This document shows, in pieces, positions 38,252 to 49,946 of a DNA stretch of 64,000 bases. The notes beneath the pieces were generated by a model. That model worked only from the letters and a program-made list of their open reading frames with translations. It did no database searches and was not told the origin of the DNA. The DNA is from Trichomonas vaginalis G3 (lineage: Eukaryota > Parabasalia > Trichomonadida > Trichomonadidae): assembly GCF_026262505.1 (NCBI RefSeq), contig NC_067203.1:1736001-1800000 (forward strand), written 5' to 3'. The stretch's first letter is position 1, and each line of letters begins with the position of its first letter. A program made the position numbers and the translations under genes.

Positions 38252-39072
38252 AATAACATTTTTATTTGAATTATAAAAAAAAGAAAAATAGATTATTTTA
38301 CATTTTTTTTTATTAAATTTCAAAATCAAACTCTAAATATTCAATGAATATATTGAAGGGATACTTAGGACTATATTGTCAAACATTATTTCTTAAATCT
38401 CTTGGCTTTGTGTAAGAATTCTAAAAATTGAACAATAAATTTCCTTTTTTTACACTCAGATCTCAGGCAGTTCAAATGTTTTCAATATTTATCATAGTGA
38501 ATTCATGCAAACAGTGCAATATGCAATTCCTTATAATGCTTTTTATACTCATTATAACTACATGCAAATTTATATTCTTGAATGAGTATATAGTTTAGTT
38601 ATGGTACCCTTCAGAGAGTATATTGTTTAGTGATGATATTCATTATAGATTATAATACTAAGTAATCCTATTCATCATTAATTACCGAGATTAGTAATGA
38701 TAATCTTTATAGAACAAATAGTAAAGTAATAATGTTCTGCAATGAGTATATATTTTAGTCATGATGTTCTTCAATGAATGAATAGTTTAGTCATGATATT
38801 ATTCATTATATATATAGTTTATTAACGATATAAAGCAATGAGCATTTAGTTTAGTGATGAAGTTCTTCATTTAGCATATAGTTTAGCAATCATTTTCATC
38901 AATGAATGAAAAGTTTATTAATGATATTCTTCAATAAATATTTAATTAGTCATGATGTTCTTCATTCAGTGAATATAAAGTTTAGTCATGATGCTCATAA
39001 ATAATTATTTAATTAGTTATGATATATATTAAAAAGAATCAGAAAATAATAAATAAACTTTATCATATAACT
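38252..39072. repeat. intergenic with degenerate TAGTTTAGTCATGATGTTCTTCA repeats
   Basis: No gene. From about 38577 to 39030 a loose direct repeat of roughly 30-45 bp recurs about nine times around TAGTTTAGTNATGATNTTC and TTCANTGAATGA. Units vary in length and sequence, so the array is old. Confidence 0.6.
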
Positions 39073-40446
39073 TTATAAACCTTCGAAAGACAAACCAGTG
39101 AATTCCTGAGCGAGGCTATCCATTTCCTCTTTCTGAGCAGAAGACAAAGCAACTTTTGGAGCAGCCATTTTTCTTTTTGTTTCCTCAGGCTTCTCCTCGT
39201 CTTCATCTTCACTATTTTCTTCTTTCTCTGCTTCAGCCTCCTTCTTCGGAATGACCTGGAACACGTGTTGTATCTGGAAATTCTTGAAATCTTCCTCTGT
39301 GTAGTTAATAACTTTGCCCATGTTGTAGCTTGTTCCGTCTTGGTCGACCAATTCTATCTTAGAAACGTGTGTGTCGTCAACTTCAGGAGGAACAGTGTAG
39401 TACTTGATCCTGCCGTGGTTCCAGTCGTCTAAAATTGTCCTCGCGGTGCCGTTTATGTCCGGTTCTCCGCCTTTTTGTATTTTTCCGCGTTTGACGGCTA
39501 ATTGGGAAAGGAAATCTTCGGCAGTTCCGTAGGATTCGATACCGTATTCTTCAACTAATTGCTCTTTTGGTACTTTGTCGAGGATATATGAAACAGGAGC
39601 CACTGGATCATCCAATAATTCAATTTTGATGGAGTTACGAAGAACCATGGACGGAGTAATCTCTGCACCGCTGGAAGGAACAACACCGGGGCAGTCGAGA
39701 ATCCTGATTCTGGCTGTAACTTCGACTTCTTGCATAACTTTTGTAAAACCAGGGGTAGAAGCAACACCTGTAGCAGCACGACGTGAGATACTGTTGATAA
39801 CAGAGGATTTGCCAACGTTTGGTGGTCCGAAAACGCCAGCAACAATGGATGAACCCATTGCAAGTTGGTTAAGGAGCTTAATGAGCTCTTTGATACCGAA
39901 AACATCGGTACCTTTGTATTTGCCATCGTGCAGTGGGACTTCTACTGATTTATTCGGCTGAGATGATGATTTGAATGGAATTGTTGGGAATTCACGACGT
40001 AAAAACACTAACCACTTGTTTAAAATTTCAAGTGGAACAAGATCCGCCTTGTTTAAGATCAAAACAATGCGTTTGCCTCTCTTTAAAATATAATCTTCGA
40101 GTTTCTTTGATCTGCAGCCAATTGGATCACGAGCATCAAGAACTTCAAGTAAGACATCAGCACCATCGACAACTTTCTTGAATTGAGCGAAATATGTGGT
40201 TCTATAAGCTTCATGAGCGGCACTTTGTTCAATAATAGGAGCTTCTGGAGCATTTAAGCCTTGAGAAACTTCTGCGTAACGTTCTTCTGCATTGTGCTTG
40301 GCGATTTCTTTCTTTCTGTTCATTGCAGACTTCGCTAAAGCATCTTTCGCTCTCTGAAGAGACTTATAGTCTGGCTCCTTTCTTAACTTCTTAACCTGAC
40401 CACCCTTATTATGCTTTAATTTGTCATTTTTGTTTGTGCGCTTCAT
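39073..40446 (-). CDS. NUG1: Nug1/nucleostemin-type circularly permuted GTPase
   Basis: A 457-residue GTPase of the YlqF/YRG family needed for 60S ribosome assembly in the nucleolus. The motif order is permuted: DARDP (about residue 105), then G4 NKAD (about 133), then G1 GPPNVGKSS (about 208), then the STPGFTK switch and G3 DCPGV (about 253). The first 60 residues are very basic (KHNKGGQVKKLRK) and suit nucleolar targeting. The C-terminal tail is acidic (ENSEDEDEEKPEE) and ends in LAQEFTGLSFEGL. Nug1/GNL3 fits better than Nog2 by length; paralogue identity is not certain. A truncated copy is at 57239-58071. Confidence 0.9.
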   Translation of the reverse strand: MKRTNKNDKLKHNKGGQVKKLRKEPDYKSLQRAKDALAKSAMNRKKEIAKHNAEERYAEVSQGLNAPEAPIIEQSAAHEAYRTTYFAQFKKVVDGADVLLEVLDARDPIGCRSKKLEDYILKRGKRIVLILNKADLVPLEILNKWLVFLRREFPTIPFKSSSQPNKSVEVPLHDGKYKGTDVFGIKELIKLLNQLAMGSSIVAGVFGPPNVGKSSVINSISRRAATGVASTPGFTKVMQEVEVTARIRILDCPGVVPSSGAEITPSMVLRNSIKIELLDDPVAPVSYILDKVPKEQLVEEYGIESYGTAEDFLSQLAVKRGKIQKGGEPDINGTARTILDDWNHGRIKYYTVPPEVDDTHVSKIELVDQDGTSYNMGKVINYTEEDFKNFQIQHVFQVIPKKEAEAEKEENSEDEDEEKPEETKRKMAAPKVALSSAQKEEMDSLAQEFTGLSFEGL

Positions 40447-40983
40447 AACTTTTGTTTTTTAGAGAGATTTTGTCAAAAATTTTTGTCTCTGAGTGTGGTT
40501 CTGCAGATTTTGATGCAAATAGATTTGAATTGTGATATTGATTATATTTTGGATATTTTCATGGAAATTTGAAGAAAATTCTTTGTTTTTTCATGTTATT
40601 TTTAGGATTTATTAATGAAATTACTATATATTACTCATATAAATTCAAATAATAACTATGCCAAAAACAATTATCTTGAATTTTGATAAAATTATTTTAA
40701 AAACAAGACAAAATCAAAAAATAATAAGGGGAATCATCATGAAAGTACGTAAATTTATATGTATCATTAGATCAACCCTCATCACAATTGAACATAATAA
40801 TTTTAGCGAAAGGATCCATTATTCTTTTGTATTGTTTCAATTATAGATAGTATACAATATGTCAGTTATTTTTCAACGGTGAATGTTCGTAAAAAGAAAT
40901 AATTTTTGGAATTTCTCAGTCAAATGAATTAAAAACAAAAAACTTAAGTAGATTTGAAAAGATAAAATTTATTTACGCTTTGT
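40447..40983. other. intergenic, no gene seen
   Basis: AT-rich spacer upstream of the GTPase gene. A short frame at 40658-40846 is broken in the second copy of this region and shows no features. Confidence 0.5.
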
Positions 40984-42459
40984 TTACTTGAGATCCTTAT
41001 TCTGAACATTAGAATAGTACTCGATCTGCTCCTTTCTAAGAATTCTAACGTAGTTAAGGCTGCCAACGAAACCTGTTGGATAACCAGCAGTCATAATGTA
41101 TGTATGATTATCGGCGATTGACTTATTCTGAAGAAGTCCCTTGATTGTGCTTGCAAGCATCAAGTTCAAGCGATCAGCCTTGATAAGAAGGACTGGTGTA
41201 ACACCCCAAACCATTGTAAGAACTCTAGCGATCTGGTCTGTATGTGTAACAGCTAAGATATCACATTCTGGACGGTTTCTAGCAATCTTAACGGCAGATT
41301 GGCCTGAAGCTGTAAGAGAAATGATAGCCTTAACACCAATTCTTGTAGCAAGTCTTGCTGTTGAGCTAGAAACCATTTCTGTCTCATCTGCGAACTTGAA
41401 TTCATCGTATTTGCCGTATGGATAGATCTTTTCTATTTCGTGGATTGTCTCAGCCATGGCCTTGACGACAGCAGCTGGGTGATCACCGACAGCTGTTTCT
41501 TCAGAAAGCATAACAGCATCTGTACCATCAAGAACGGCGTTTGCGACATCACTGATTTCAGCACGTGTAGCCATATCGTTCTTGACCATGGAAAGCATCA
41601 TTTGTGTAGCTGTGATGACTGGCTTGCATAATTCGTTGGCCTTGTGGATGATCTTCTTCTGGCAGGCTGGAACCTGGTAGAATGGGATCTCAATACCAAG
41701 ATCACCACGAGCGACCATGATACCATCGGAAGCTTCGATAATTTCATCGATATTTTCGATGGCGTCGAACTTTTCGATCTTGGAATAGACCTTTCCGTGT
41801 CCACCGTACTGCTTAATGAGACTCTTAGCGTTCAAAACGTCCTGCTTGTGCTGAACGAAGCTGATAGCGACGAAATCAACATCATTCTTAGCGCCCCACT
41901 CGATATCGAGCTTATCCTTTGGTGTGATAACATCGATGTTGAGCTTTGTGTTCGGGAAGTTGACGCCCTTGTTGGAATATAAAATGCCATCGTTCTCGAT
42001 GACTGTTTCGATATGGTCCTTGCAGACACTTGTAACTTTGGCTCTGATGGCACCATCAATGAGATAGATATACTCATCAACCTTGATTAAGTCACAGATC
42101 TGTGGATGATTGATGGAAAGCTCGTAGACATGATCTTCGATCTTCTTGCCGACGATCTCATCTCTTCTGACAATGATCTTATCGCCGGAGTGGAGTTCAA
42201 ATGGGTTCTCCAACTTGCCAACACGAATCTTTGGACCGCAGATGTCTTGAAGGACGCCAATCTTGAAACCAACCTTCTTCTCGACTTCTCTGATTCTGTC
42301 GAGTGTTTGCTTGTGGTATTCATGAGTACTGTGGGAGAAATTTAATCTGAAGACGTTAACGCCGGCTCTAGCAAGCTGCTCGAGGACCTCTAATGAGTCA
42401 CTGGCTGGGCCGATTGTTGCGACGATCTTGGTTCTTTTTGGAATCAACTGTGTTGTCAT
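40984..42459 (-). CDS. pyk: pyruvate kinase
   Basis: About 491 residues from MTTQLIPKRTKIVATIGPAS; a longer frame to 42489 adds ten residues that the family does not have. The enzyme makes pyruvate and ATP from phosphoenolpyruvate in glycolysis. Visible are RLNFSHS, the substrate-binding [24 protein letters not shown], and the signature [10 protein letters not shown] with downstream DGTDAVMLSEETAVGDHP. The C-terminal regulatory domain is present (LATRIGVKAIISLTASGQSAVKIARNRP). The length fits the short forms. The codon choice is more G/C-rich than in neighbours, typical of a highly expressed gene. A frameshifted copy lies at 58608-60077. Confidence 0.96.
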   Translation of the reverse strand: MTTQLIPKRTKIVATIGPASDSLEVLEQLARAGVNVFRLNFSHSTHEYHKQTLDRIREVEKKVGFKIGVLQDICGPKIRVGKLENPFELHSGDKIIVRRDEIVGKKIEDHVYELSINHPQICDLIKVDEYIYLIDGAIRAKVTSVCKDHIETVIENDGILYSNKGVNFPNTKLNIDVITPKDKLDIEWGAKNDVDFVAISFVQHKQDVLNAKSLIKQYGGHGKVYSKIEKFDAIENIDEIIEASDGIMVARGDLGIEIPFYQVPACQKKIIHKANELCKPVITATQMMLSMVKNDMATRAEISDVANAVLDGTDAVMLSEETAVGDHPAAVVKAMAETIHEIEKIYPYGKYDEFKFADETEMVSSSTARLATRIGVKAIISLTASGQSAVKIARNRPECDILAVTHTDQIARVLTMVWGVTPVLLIKADRLNLMLASTIKGLLQNKSIADNHTYIMTAGYPTGFVGSLNYVRILRKEQIEYYSNVQNKDLK

Positions 42460-44743
42460 GTCTTTATTTTTAATAAAAAACCTTGTCAAGGATATTTGAG
42501 AACGATCAATCGATAGTTTTCAATGAATTCAATTAATTTTATTCCCTTCTCCAATCTTGTATATTTTATTAATATGCTTTGACTGTAAAGGATAATCCGG
42601 GAATTTATTGAAATTAAATAAAAACCTCTCAAATCCTTCGATCATTGGCCATTAATTTCTTTCAATTGATAAATATATCCTCTCAATTATAAAAGGTATC
42701 GACCCTGATATTACAGACTTTTATTACACATTTAAAATCTAAAATTTGATAAATTGTGAGTGGATAAATTATTTTCAGAAAAGAATAAAGCAATTTTAAT
42801 AATACTATTGATTAACAATATTATTAATTAATAGGTCGCCAATCAATTGAGAAAGATGATCGAATTTGAGAATGAATAAAATTTGGGAAAATTTTTGGTC
42901 ATATTTTAAAATAAAACACACACTTATTTTCATTCATTCATGTCAATTGCGATATAACAAACCTATTTCTTCAAAATGGCTGAAAAAATACATAAAAATA
43001 AGCCAGTAATTATATTGTTTGATGGAATACGTGATAATTTATCAATAACAACGTGCTAAATTGTTTATAATCCTACTTTTCTATAAAATGCGAATTACGT
43101 GGAATCAGTTTAAATGTTCTAAGGTAAGAAATCATTGCATAAAAATTTTAAGCTGATGTTTGAAGGCATTAATTCGGTAGTTTGAACTAAACAATATGCA
43201 CAAAGATTTTCAAAATGAAAATTCATGCATTTACGTTCTTCAGCAAATTTCGCGTTTACGATCACCAGCCAAAGAATATCAAACGTGCTTAATTCATACT
43301 ATATTTTTGCATCTGATTCATATATATGCAAATGTCCTTCTATTACTACCCAATATAAAAATGAAAATGTTTGTTCACTCAATTATGCTTAATTGCATCT
43401 ACTAATCTTTCTTAAACTATCAAAAGATACTAATATTGATCAGTTATGCAACTAATATCCATGAAAATTATCAAAATATTATTTTGATCGAAACTCACAT
43501 CAAACAATTAGTCTTAAGGCTTTTTTTGATTAAATAAACAACTTGTAACGTCGAAAATGTATATCTTTCCTGTGAAATATTAATTTGATTACTCCAAGTT
43601 ACTTATTTCATGCATAAATAATCGAAATCACTGAACCATTGCTTTTCTAATCGAGTATTGACTTCTATATTACATTTGCTGATATTTAATAAATATAATT
43701 TTATTAAAGGGATCTTGAGCGTAGAGAATATAATTAAATGATTTGAAATACGTTACTCCAACTAAAAATTCATATTTTATGTCAAAATACTTCTACACTT
43801 CTATCTTTTGTTTTAATTTTCCTTAATTCAAAAGAGTTACATTAAAAATAACTGATAAATCTGTTAAAGATACACACTATTGAGCATAATTTAGGAAACA
43901 TGTAATATAAAAACAAGAAATATAGCTCTATCTAAATTACCTCAAATTAAACTTGCACATAAATTATTCATTATTGCATTCTCTAATTACAATCTAAATT
44001 TATAGTTTTATTTGTTGCATTTTAAAGAGCAGTTTCTCCAATATTACAATTAAAATAGATAGGCGAAAATTTAATATAATGGTTTACCATAAATTAAAGG
44101 TTCACCCCAAGCTGCTTTTCATCATGCTTAAGCAAATATTCAGTATTGTGAGATATTTACCTTCCGTCATTTTTTTTAATACCCTTTGTTAAGATTGCTC
44201 TTGTTGACCAAAATAATTGAGGCGGTATGCAAGATCCTAACCAGGAATCTTTGTGTCTTAAAAAAGCTCTTGATATATTTCAAATACATCTTATTTATAA
44301 AAATATTTTCATCGAATTAATTTATTGATTTGATCATCATAATAACTAATTTAAACATTGCATTTAATAAGACAACAACTCATAAAGCTCATTTATGATC
44401 TCCTGAACTTTGGTGATGATATGCTTTGAGATAATTTATGATATCAAAACGATTACTAAATCTTCAAAAAAAAAAAGTCATCTCTATCTTACTAAATATT
44501 GACGAACTCTACCATATTCTCCTGGAAATCATGGAGATCACCAACATTTGCCTCAATTTATCCCTACGTGACCATAAACTTTTCCAAATTCATATCCAAT
44601 AAATTTCTGATACTCAAATAAAACTTTGAAAATCCGAAAATCCTATTCTACATCAGAAATCAAATATACCACTGCAAAACTCGAAGTTGAATAAATTATT
44701 GGATGTTTAAAATTTAATTGTAAAGTGACGGTTTATACAAAGG
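42460..44743. other. 2.3 kb intergenic, no gene seen
   Basis: Long AT-rich gap between pyruvate kinase and the DM10 gene. The longest frames are about 70 codons, without motifs, and are not preserved as frames between the two copies of this region. I found no tRNA-like or other RNA structure. A less AT-rich patch near 44100-44260 could be an old coding relic but I cannot name it. Confidence 0.5.
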
Positions 44744-45292
44744 ATGGACAGAGAAGCGAAGGTGACATTTCAGTCTAAGCTCATCACCCCAAATCAGGAA
44801 GATAAGCAGCGCATTTTCCTCCTTACATATTTTGTGAATACAAAAGAAATTTCTATCCAAGAAGGCAGATCTCCATGCACTTCACAAGCACACCCATACT
44901 ATTCACGCGGTAAAATCACAAATCCAGCAGTCCAAGGACCATACGAGCCCAAAGATTTCTATGTTGGCTCCACAATTACAGCTCTTGGACGTAAATTCTA
45001 TCTTACAGACGCATCACAAGCAACACTTGAATTTATGGAACTTCACTGCGATTTATTCCCAATGTGCGATCTTAATAATGCTATTGATTATGTTAAGGAG
45101 ACAGGAAAAGCCGCAAATCTTAAGAAGGCCTTCCAAGCAAGAGATGACAGAGGAAAGGGCTTCATTCCAGTACAATACGCTCAAGAAATATTAGATTCTG
45201 CTCGTATAGAGCCTCAATTTGTTTTGACAATCTTACGCAGATTCGATGAGAAGGGAATGTTTGACTTCGGCACCCTCTCACAGTATCTTTAG
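44744..45292 (+). CDS. DM10-domain protein, probable axonemal component
   Basis: 182 residues. The first 110 form a DM10 domain: RIFLLTYFVNTKEISIQE, a GRKFYLTDASQATLEFM segment that is the typical end of the domain, and the PKDFYVGSTITALG strand pair between. DM10 domains occur in EFHC1/Rib72 and NDK7, proteins of ciliary doublet microtubules, which suits a flagellate. The C-terminal 60 residues (ANLKKAFQARDDRGKGFIPVQYAQEIL; RRFDEKGMFDFGTLSQYL) look like a degenerate EF-hand pair. The start follows a leader shared with the second copy. Confidence 0.8.
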   Translation: MDREAKVTFQSKLITPNQEDKQRIFLLTYFVNTKEISIQEGRSPCTSQAHPYYSRGKITNPAVQGPYEPKDFYVGSTITALGRKFYLTDASQATLEFMELHCDLFPMCDLNNAIDYVKETGKAANLKKAFQARDDRGKGFIPVQYAQEILDSARIEPQFVLTILRRFDEKGMFDFGTLSQYL

Positions 45293-45392
45293 ATTTACTT
45301 GCTAAATAAACAAAAAAATTATTGTAAAATTAACAAAAAAAGTTTAAAACACATTTTATTGAAATGAAAGAAGAAGAAAAAAATTTTTTTTT

Positions 45393-46367
45393 TCAAATTT
45401 CGAAATTAAATTCAGCTCCGAAAAATGAATCTGGATCAAACTCATCTTCATGATGGAACCGAATCGGGTCATCAAACATTGACTTTTGTTCTGGATCTCC
45501 GCCGTTTTGATCATCATTATCGTCATCAATTTTCGGAATTTCGATCGGGAATATGTCCTGCTGGCCTCCATTTATTCCTAATATTTGGGGCATTGGAATG
45601 AAGTTCCTCTGCGGAGGTGGCGGAGGCGGTGGAGGTACATATGAATTAAATTGTGGGAAAGTTTGAGGATTGTGGCTCGGAAATGTACGCCGTGATGGCA
45701 ATATGCCGTATTTTGCTCTAGATAAATGTAAAAATACGTCTGTTCGTCGTGATAATTCTCTCGAAATTGAACGTCGTGTAATTAGCTTTCCTCCGACGCT
45801 GGAAAGACATAAGTATCGATGTATTTCTTCTACTGTTGCTCCCTCTTGAAATGGTTCAAAAGCAGATAAAATTGCATGACATAAATTGTCGAATTCTTTT
45901 CGTAATGGCAGTGGCTGATTAATAAACCACCATGTTCCGTTTTCATGTTGAGCAAATTCGTCTTGATGTTCTGCTAAAAATCGATCAAATAAAGGTTTAT
46001 GTGCTCCGGTTAAATCGGTCGTTTCGACAAACTGTTCGGTTGTCATGGGACCATTCGTTGTAAGCATCTGCTCTATTGATGCTGCTATCGCACCGTCACT
46101 AATGAAGGTTGGATTGTTAGGACGAATAGCCCAGAGGCAAGTTCTGGGTGGACCTGCACGTACAAATAAATCTGAACTTGATAAGGTACTAGAAATACGT
46201 CTCCGAGCAATTGTTGAGGTTGGTATAATTCCTTGGGTTTTTGAATTGACAAATAAATCTGGTTTTGATAGTACTTCACATATCTTGTCTAGACTTAGCA
46301 ATGAAGTTTGCTCTTGGCGAAAGGCAAACGAAATTGCATCGCATAATGTATCAAAAGTATGCTCCAT
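45393..46367 (-). CDS. protein with duplicated winged-helix-like unit, unknown
   Basis: 324 residues. Two related units are visible: LCDAISFAFRQEQTSLLSLDKI...ISSTLSSSDLFVRAGPPRTCLWAI (residues 8-80) and LCHAILSAFEPFQEGATVEEI...ISRELSRRTDVFLHLSRAKYGIL (about 160-230). Each has the helix-helix-strand pattern of small winged-helix domains such as HARE-HTH, and between them a third weaker one (NGPMTTEQFVETTD). The tail is proline-rich (eight P in a row) then acidic. A nuclear role is suggested only by this layout. TCATTAT, an initiator-like site, lies immediately upstream of the ATG. Confidence 0.6.
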   Translation of the reverse strand: MEHTFDTLCDAISFAFRQEQTSLLSLDKICEVLSKPDLFVNSKTQGIIPTSTIARRRISSTLSSSDLFVRAGPPRTCLWAIRPNNPTFISDGAIAASIEQMLTTNGPMTTEQFVETTDLTGAHKPLFDRFLAEHQDEFAQHENGTWWFINQPLPLRKEFDNLCHAILSAFEPFQEGATVEEIHRYLCLSSVGGKLITRRSISRELSRRTDVFLHLSRAKYGILPSRRTFPSHNPQTFPQFNSYVPPPPPPPPQRNFIPMPQILGINGGQQDIFPIEIPKIDDDNDDQNGGDPEQKSMFDDPIRFHHEDEFDPDSFFGAEFNFEI

Positions 46368-46374
46368 ATAATGA
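46368..46374 (-). promoter_or_regulatory. initiator-like TCATTAT
   Basis: On the minus strand TCATTAT abuts the ATG at 46367, with the A five bases before it. It matches the Trichomonas initiator and is present in the second copy too. Confidence 0.5.
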
Positions 46375-47599
46375 TAATTTTTTTTTTGAAACTATTTTTT
46401 TTTCTCTTTACAAAATCGGATTTATTTTTATTTCTACACCGTATAGGAAATGAATGTCACAACAAATTATTGACAATAAAAACAAAATTTCAGGGAAATG
46501 AATTTTGAGAGAAATCCCAATGAATTCAATTTTGAATTACCCTATAATTTTATGAATATGGCACTTTTCGTCGATTTTCAAAGAATTAAATCGCTTCTAT
46601 CTCAATAACTAATAAACATATAAGATTTTTGAAAGTATATATATAGTGTACTACATCTCAAGATATTATTAATATGTATTAGAAAGAATAATATATTGGA
46701 TTTTGATATCACAAAATGACTTTTCAATTTATTGTAGTTCCTCACAGAGTTGAGATTCTACAAAATTCTTTGCAGATAATTTATGAAGGGATGATAGACT
46801 AACGAACCATAGATACATGAATTGAAAATAAAAAAATCAATTAAATATGAACCTTCATAAACCGTTTAAGAAACTTAAAAACTATTCTTTATTGTTTATT
46901 TTGGACAAAGTTTAATATGATTGTGGTTTTATTGGACAATAATCGAGTAACGAAAAAATATAACATTTATCTATAAAGTGAAAATTTAGAGGTATATTTC
47001 GTAAGATCTTTCCTCTCTGATTACAAGAACTATTATGAGCTATCAATCTAATGAAAGAGAGCAGATTTGGCCGTAATGAAAATGCAATACTTCGAAAATC
47101 AATGCAAAAAAGATTAATTTGTTAGAAACAATCGACTATGACACTGAATTCTAAGAGCAAACGTTTACATTAGGATATTTTGATCATTTCCAAATATTGC
47201 AAAATTGCATTTAAACAAGTTAAGGAGAATACTATATTAACCGTGTTGTAAGGAAATATAACAATTTTAAAGATTTTGCGACAGAATTTGAAAAAATATG
47301 AAAATCAGATATATAAAAATTGAATAAAATAACATTATGATGGAATATAAGTAGATGAGCTATTAATGCTGCTATGATTTAAAATTGAGTAGTAATGAAA
47401 TAGAATTTCGATTAAAAAAATTAATGTAATCGTATGAAAGCTTTGATCCTAATAATTAATATTCGCAAATATTTTAACCTACTAATAAAATTCTGATTAT
47501 ATTAAGATATTTTAAAAATGAGATTCCAAATTGAATGGTGATGGAGATGAAAATTTTCTATTTCTTTAATGTGTTTATATTCGTCTGCCTCTGTCAAAA
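46375..47599. other. intergenic up to Polinton 2, no gene seen
   Basis: AT-rich, with no supported frame. It leads into the truncated edge of Polinton 2 near 47.6 kb; no terminal repeat is seen there. Confidence 0.5.
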
Positions 47600-47639
47600 G
47601 TTTCAATAAGTTCTTTCAAATTTCATGAGGTGCGATGAC

Positions 47640-47990
47640 ATATGAGTTCACTTTTACAGGGTTGTGTTCGACCAAGTTTAACATTATACCCAAAGCTTGA
47701 CAAATCTTCTCCTGAGTTTTAAGTTTGTCTTTAAGTTGTTGGTAGTCGTTTCGAATATCTGCAACAGAACTTAAGTCTCTGCTAACTTCAGGATATGTTG
47801 GTTGTTCTTTACAGGAACTATTGTTATACCATCTTCGTCTTCGTATGGTTTCCCCACTTCAACATCTCTGTCTTTGACATTGACAACAACACTTTGACTG
47901 TTTGTTTGAGTTGGTGAATTAACTTCACATCTGCCACCGCCATTAAACCTTTTGAAACACTCACGCTTCTATTTTTAGGAAATGACATTT
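47640..47990 (-). pseudogene. Polinton 2 gene remnant at truncated edge
   Basis: Minus-strand coding-like sequence beginning MSFPKNRSVSVSKG, rich in Q/N/T, with a helical end. It is broken and of unknown role. It marks the left limit of recognisable element sequence. Confidence 0.4.
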
Positions 47991-48006
47991 TACTTAGAAT
48001 AAAAAG

Positions 48007-48372
48007 ATGGACGTATTTGAGTATCTCTTCGAATTGAAGCAAAACAAAGTTTACACACACAAACATAACAAGTTCATTGACAGAGTAGTTCTTTACACAA
48101 ACAATGGAAAATGTTATAGAATAGCAGTCTTTGCTGAACCAAAATATTTTCATAAAGCAAAAGAAGTTGGTATAACTGAAATGGTGAAAGTTCTTGAAGC
48201 AGACAAAAATATAACAACAAAACTTACAGATATTTCTAAAGGTAAGTTTATAATACAATTTTATGTCAAAACTGGCGTACTGTCAATATTTGACGGAGAG
48301 AAGTCAGTTCAAGAACAACTTACTGACCTGCTGCCAAAACTGCTCGATGGAAGCTGTCGTTATACCATCTGA
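48007..48372 (+). CDS. Polinton 2 protein of unknown function
   Basis: 121 residues (MDVFEYLFELKQNKVYTHKH), alpha/beta, lysine-rich, with FAEPKYFHKAKEVGI and KGKFIIQFYVKTG. It is the only plus-strand gene seen in this element and divergent from the remnant to its left. Its end meets the end of the capsid gene. No family recognised. Confidence 0.45.
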   Translation: MDVFEYLFELKQNKVYTHKHNKFIDRVVLYTNNGKCYRIAVFAEPKYFHKAKEVGITEMVKVLEADKNITTKLTDISKGKFIIQFYVKTGVLSIFDGEKSVQEQLTDLLPKLLDGSCRYTI

Positions 48373-49916
48373 GGAGCCCAGCAGGTTTCATCGAACGAAT
48401 TTTCAAAAGAGCATCTTCCGTGAAAAGTGCTATTGGTTTTGTAAACTTCTTTGCTTTCAATTCATCTGACCGTCTCTGTCACCAGTATATTGTATTTGAA
48501 CTGTACCAACAGTTGAAATACCACCATAAAGTCTTCTGAGTCAGCAAATGGAATGCCAAGCCAAAAGTTTGAACGGTCTCCATTTGTATATGAGTTTTGA
48601 CTTCCTGTATGGTCCATACTTTCACATATGGCATAATAGAACTTTGCATTTCAGGGTTAATGGTTGTTGTGAAGTTGTTTGTTAAAGTTCATAGCATCTA
48701 ATGTCAAGTTGTATGACCTCATATCCTCAACTGTAGAATATTCTTCTCTTGGATAATATTTGCCATCTATGTTTATATGGTATTTTAATACCAGGGTTGT
48801 AGAAGCAAGATATAGTCATTTATAGTTCGTCTGAACAGTACAAACATAGTATCTGCATGTTTCATTGCAGTTGTTAAAGCAATATCTGTTCTTGCACCTG
48901 GGTCAGCACTTTGGTTTCCAACTTCACCTGCAAAGTCTTTGACAGATATTTGGTGTATAGGGAACATAAGTGGAACTGCAATATATTTGGCAGCTAAAGC
49001 ATTTGAAATATCTGGGTCCAACATATAGACTGCAAGTCTGCTTTCTATTCTCTTGCATTCAAATTTTTCGCATGTGAACTTAACTGGGTCCCAAGCATCT
49101 CCGCAGCATTTGAAATAATAGTTTACTTCAGTGTTGAGGTTTGAGAAACCAAAGTCTAAGTCAACTTTGTTTTTGCAAAAGTCGCGAATGACATTTTATT
49201 TGTTCCCACTACTTCTGTAAGAGTGAATGGGTCTTGTGTTGGTGCAATGACTAAGTTATTTTTGCTTGGAGTAAGTTCGATAGAAATTTTTCCTGCCCAG
49301 TTTGGCAAGTATCTTAAAAACCTGAAGATGAGGAAAGATGACAAAGGAACTCTAAGTTTCAGTTTTACTTTGGTTACTGCTGCTGCAGTTTGTCCAGAAA
49401 GGTTAACATAAACTCCTGGAACGTTAGGGTCAAGTCTTCTTATTTTCTCAATAGTTGCATACTGGTCTGTTTGTTCTCTAGCTTGTGGTTGTACTGAGTT
49501 TCTCAAAGCGAACCATTCATAGTTTGCCCATGTTACTGTTTGAACTAAGTCAGAGTTAGAATATATCTTATATCCCATAAAACTTCTGGAGCATATTGGT
49601 ATCCGACATAGAAAATTCATTGCAACCTTTTTGTCAGACAACTTGGCAGAAGGTTTTATTTCAATGTCTTGTTCCACGTATAAGAAAGAGTTGTCAATAG
49701 AAATAATATGAAACCTGTCGCAAGCAATATCTACTGTTGTTGAAGAACCTTCTCCAAACTCACCTACGTTTCCATAAGAAACAGCAGTTGTATATTCGTA
49801 AGTTCCAGGAACTATTTCTGACCTTCTAATGCATTGTCGCATTCGTTATACCATTCGGAAACATTTCCGTTCATGGCATCCAAAACTGTTGGCGTTATAT
49901 TCTGAGCGGCGTACAT
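48370..49916 (-). pseudogene. Polinton 2 major capsid protein, broken
   Basis: It starts MYAAQNITPTVLDAMNGNVSEW. The central motif KLKLRVPLSSFLIFRFLRYLPNWAG is the counterpart of FKLRLRIPVRRFLPLEAIRFIPAFAG in Polinton 1. The later part includes YIAVPLMFPIHQISVKDFAGEVG. Span (about 515 codons) and motifs fit a double-jelly-roll capsid protein. It is broken, with several breaks. Confidence 0.75.
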
Positions 49917-49946
49917 TTCATATGAGTAAAAATATAGAATAGTGGA

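Larger units (their letters stand above)
39614..46406. repeat. duplicated segment, intact copy
   Basis: This 6.8 kb stretch recurs in the same orientation at 57239-64000. All genes in this copy are open. The left limit is inside the GTPase gene (AATAATTCAATTTTG); the right limit is the window end in the other copy, so the true length is unknown. Confidence 0.95.

Noticed and set aside
41141-42345. Several antisense frames within pyruvate kinase
   Set aside because: Opposite-strand shadows of a highly expressed gene; also repeated in the second copy for the same reason.
42490-44743. Possible tRNA or other RNA gene in the 2.3 kb gap
   Set aside because: No cloverleaf or conserved box could be found by eye.
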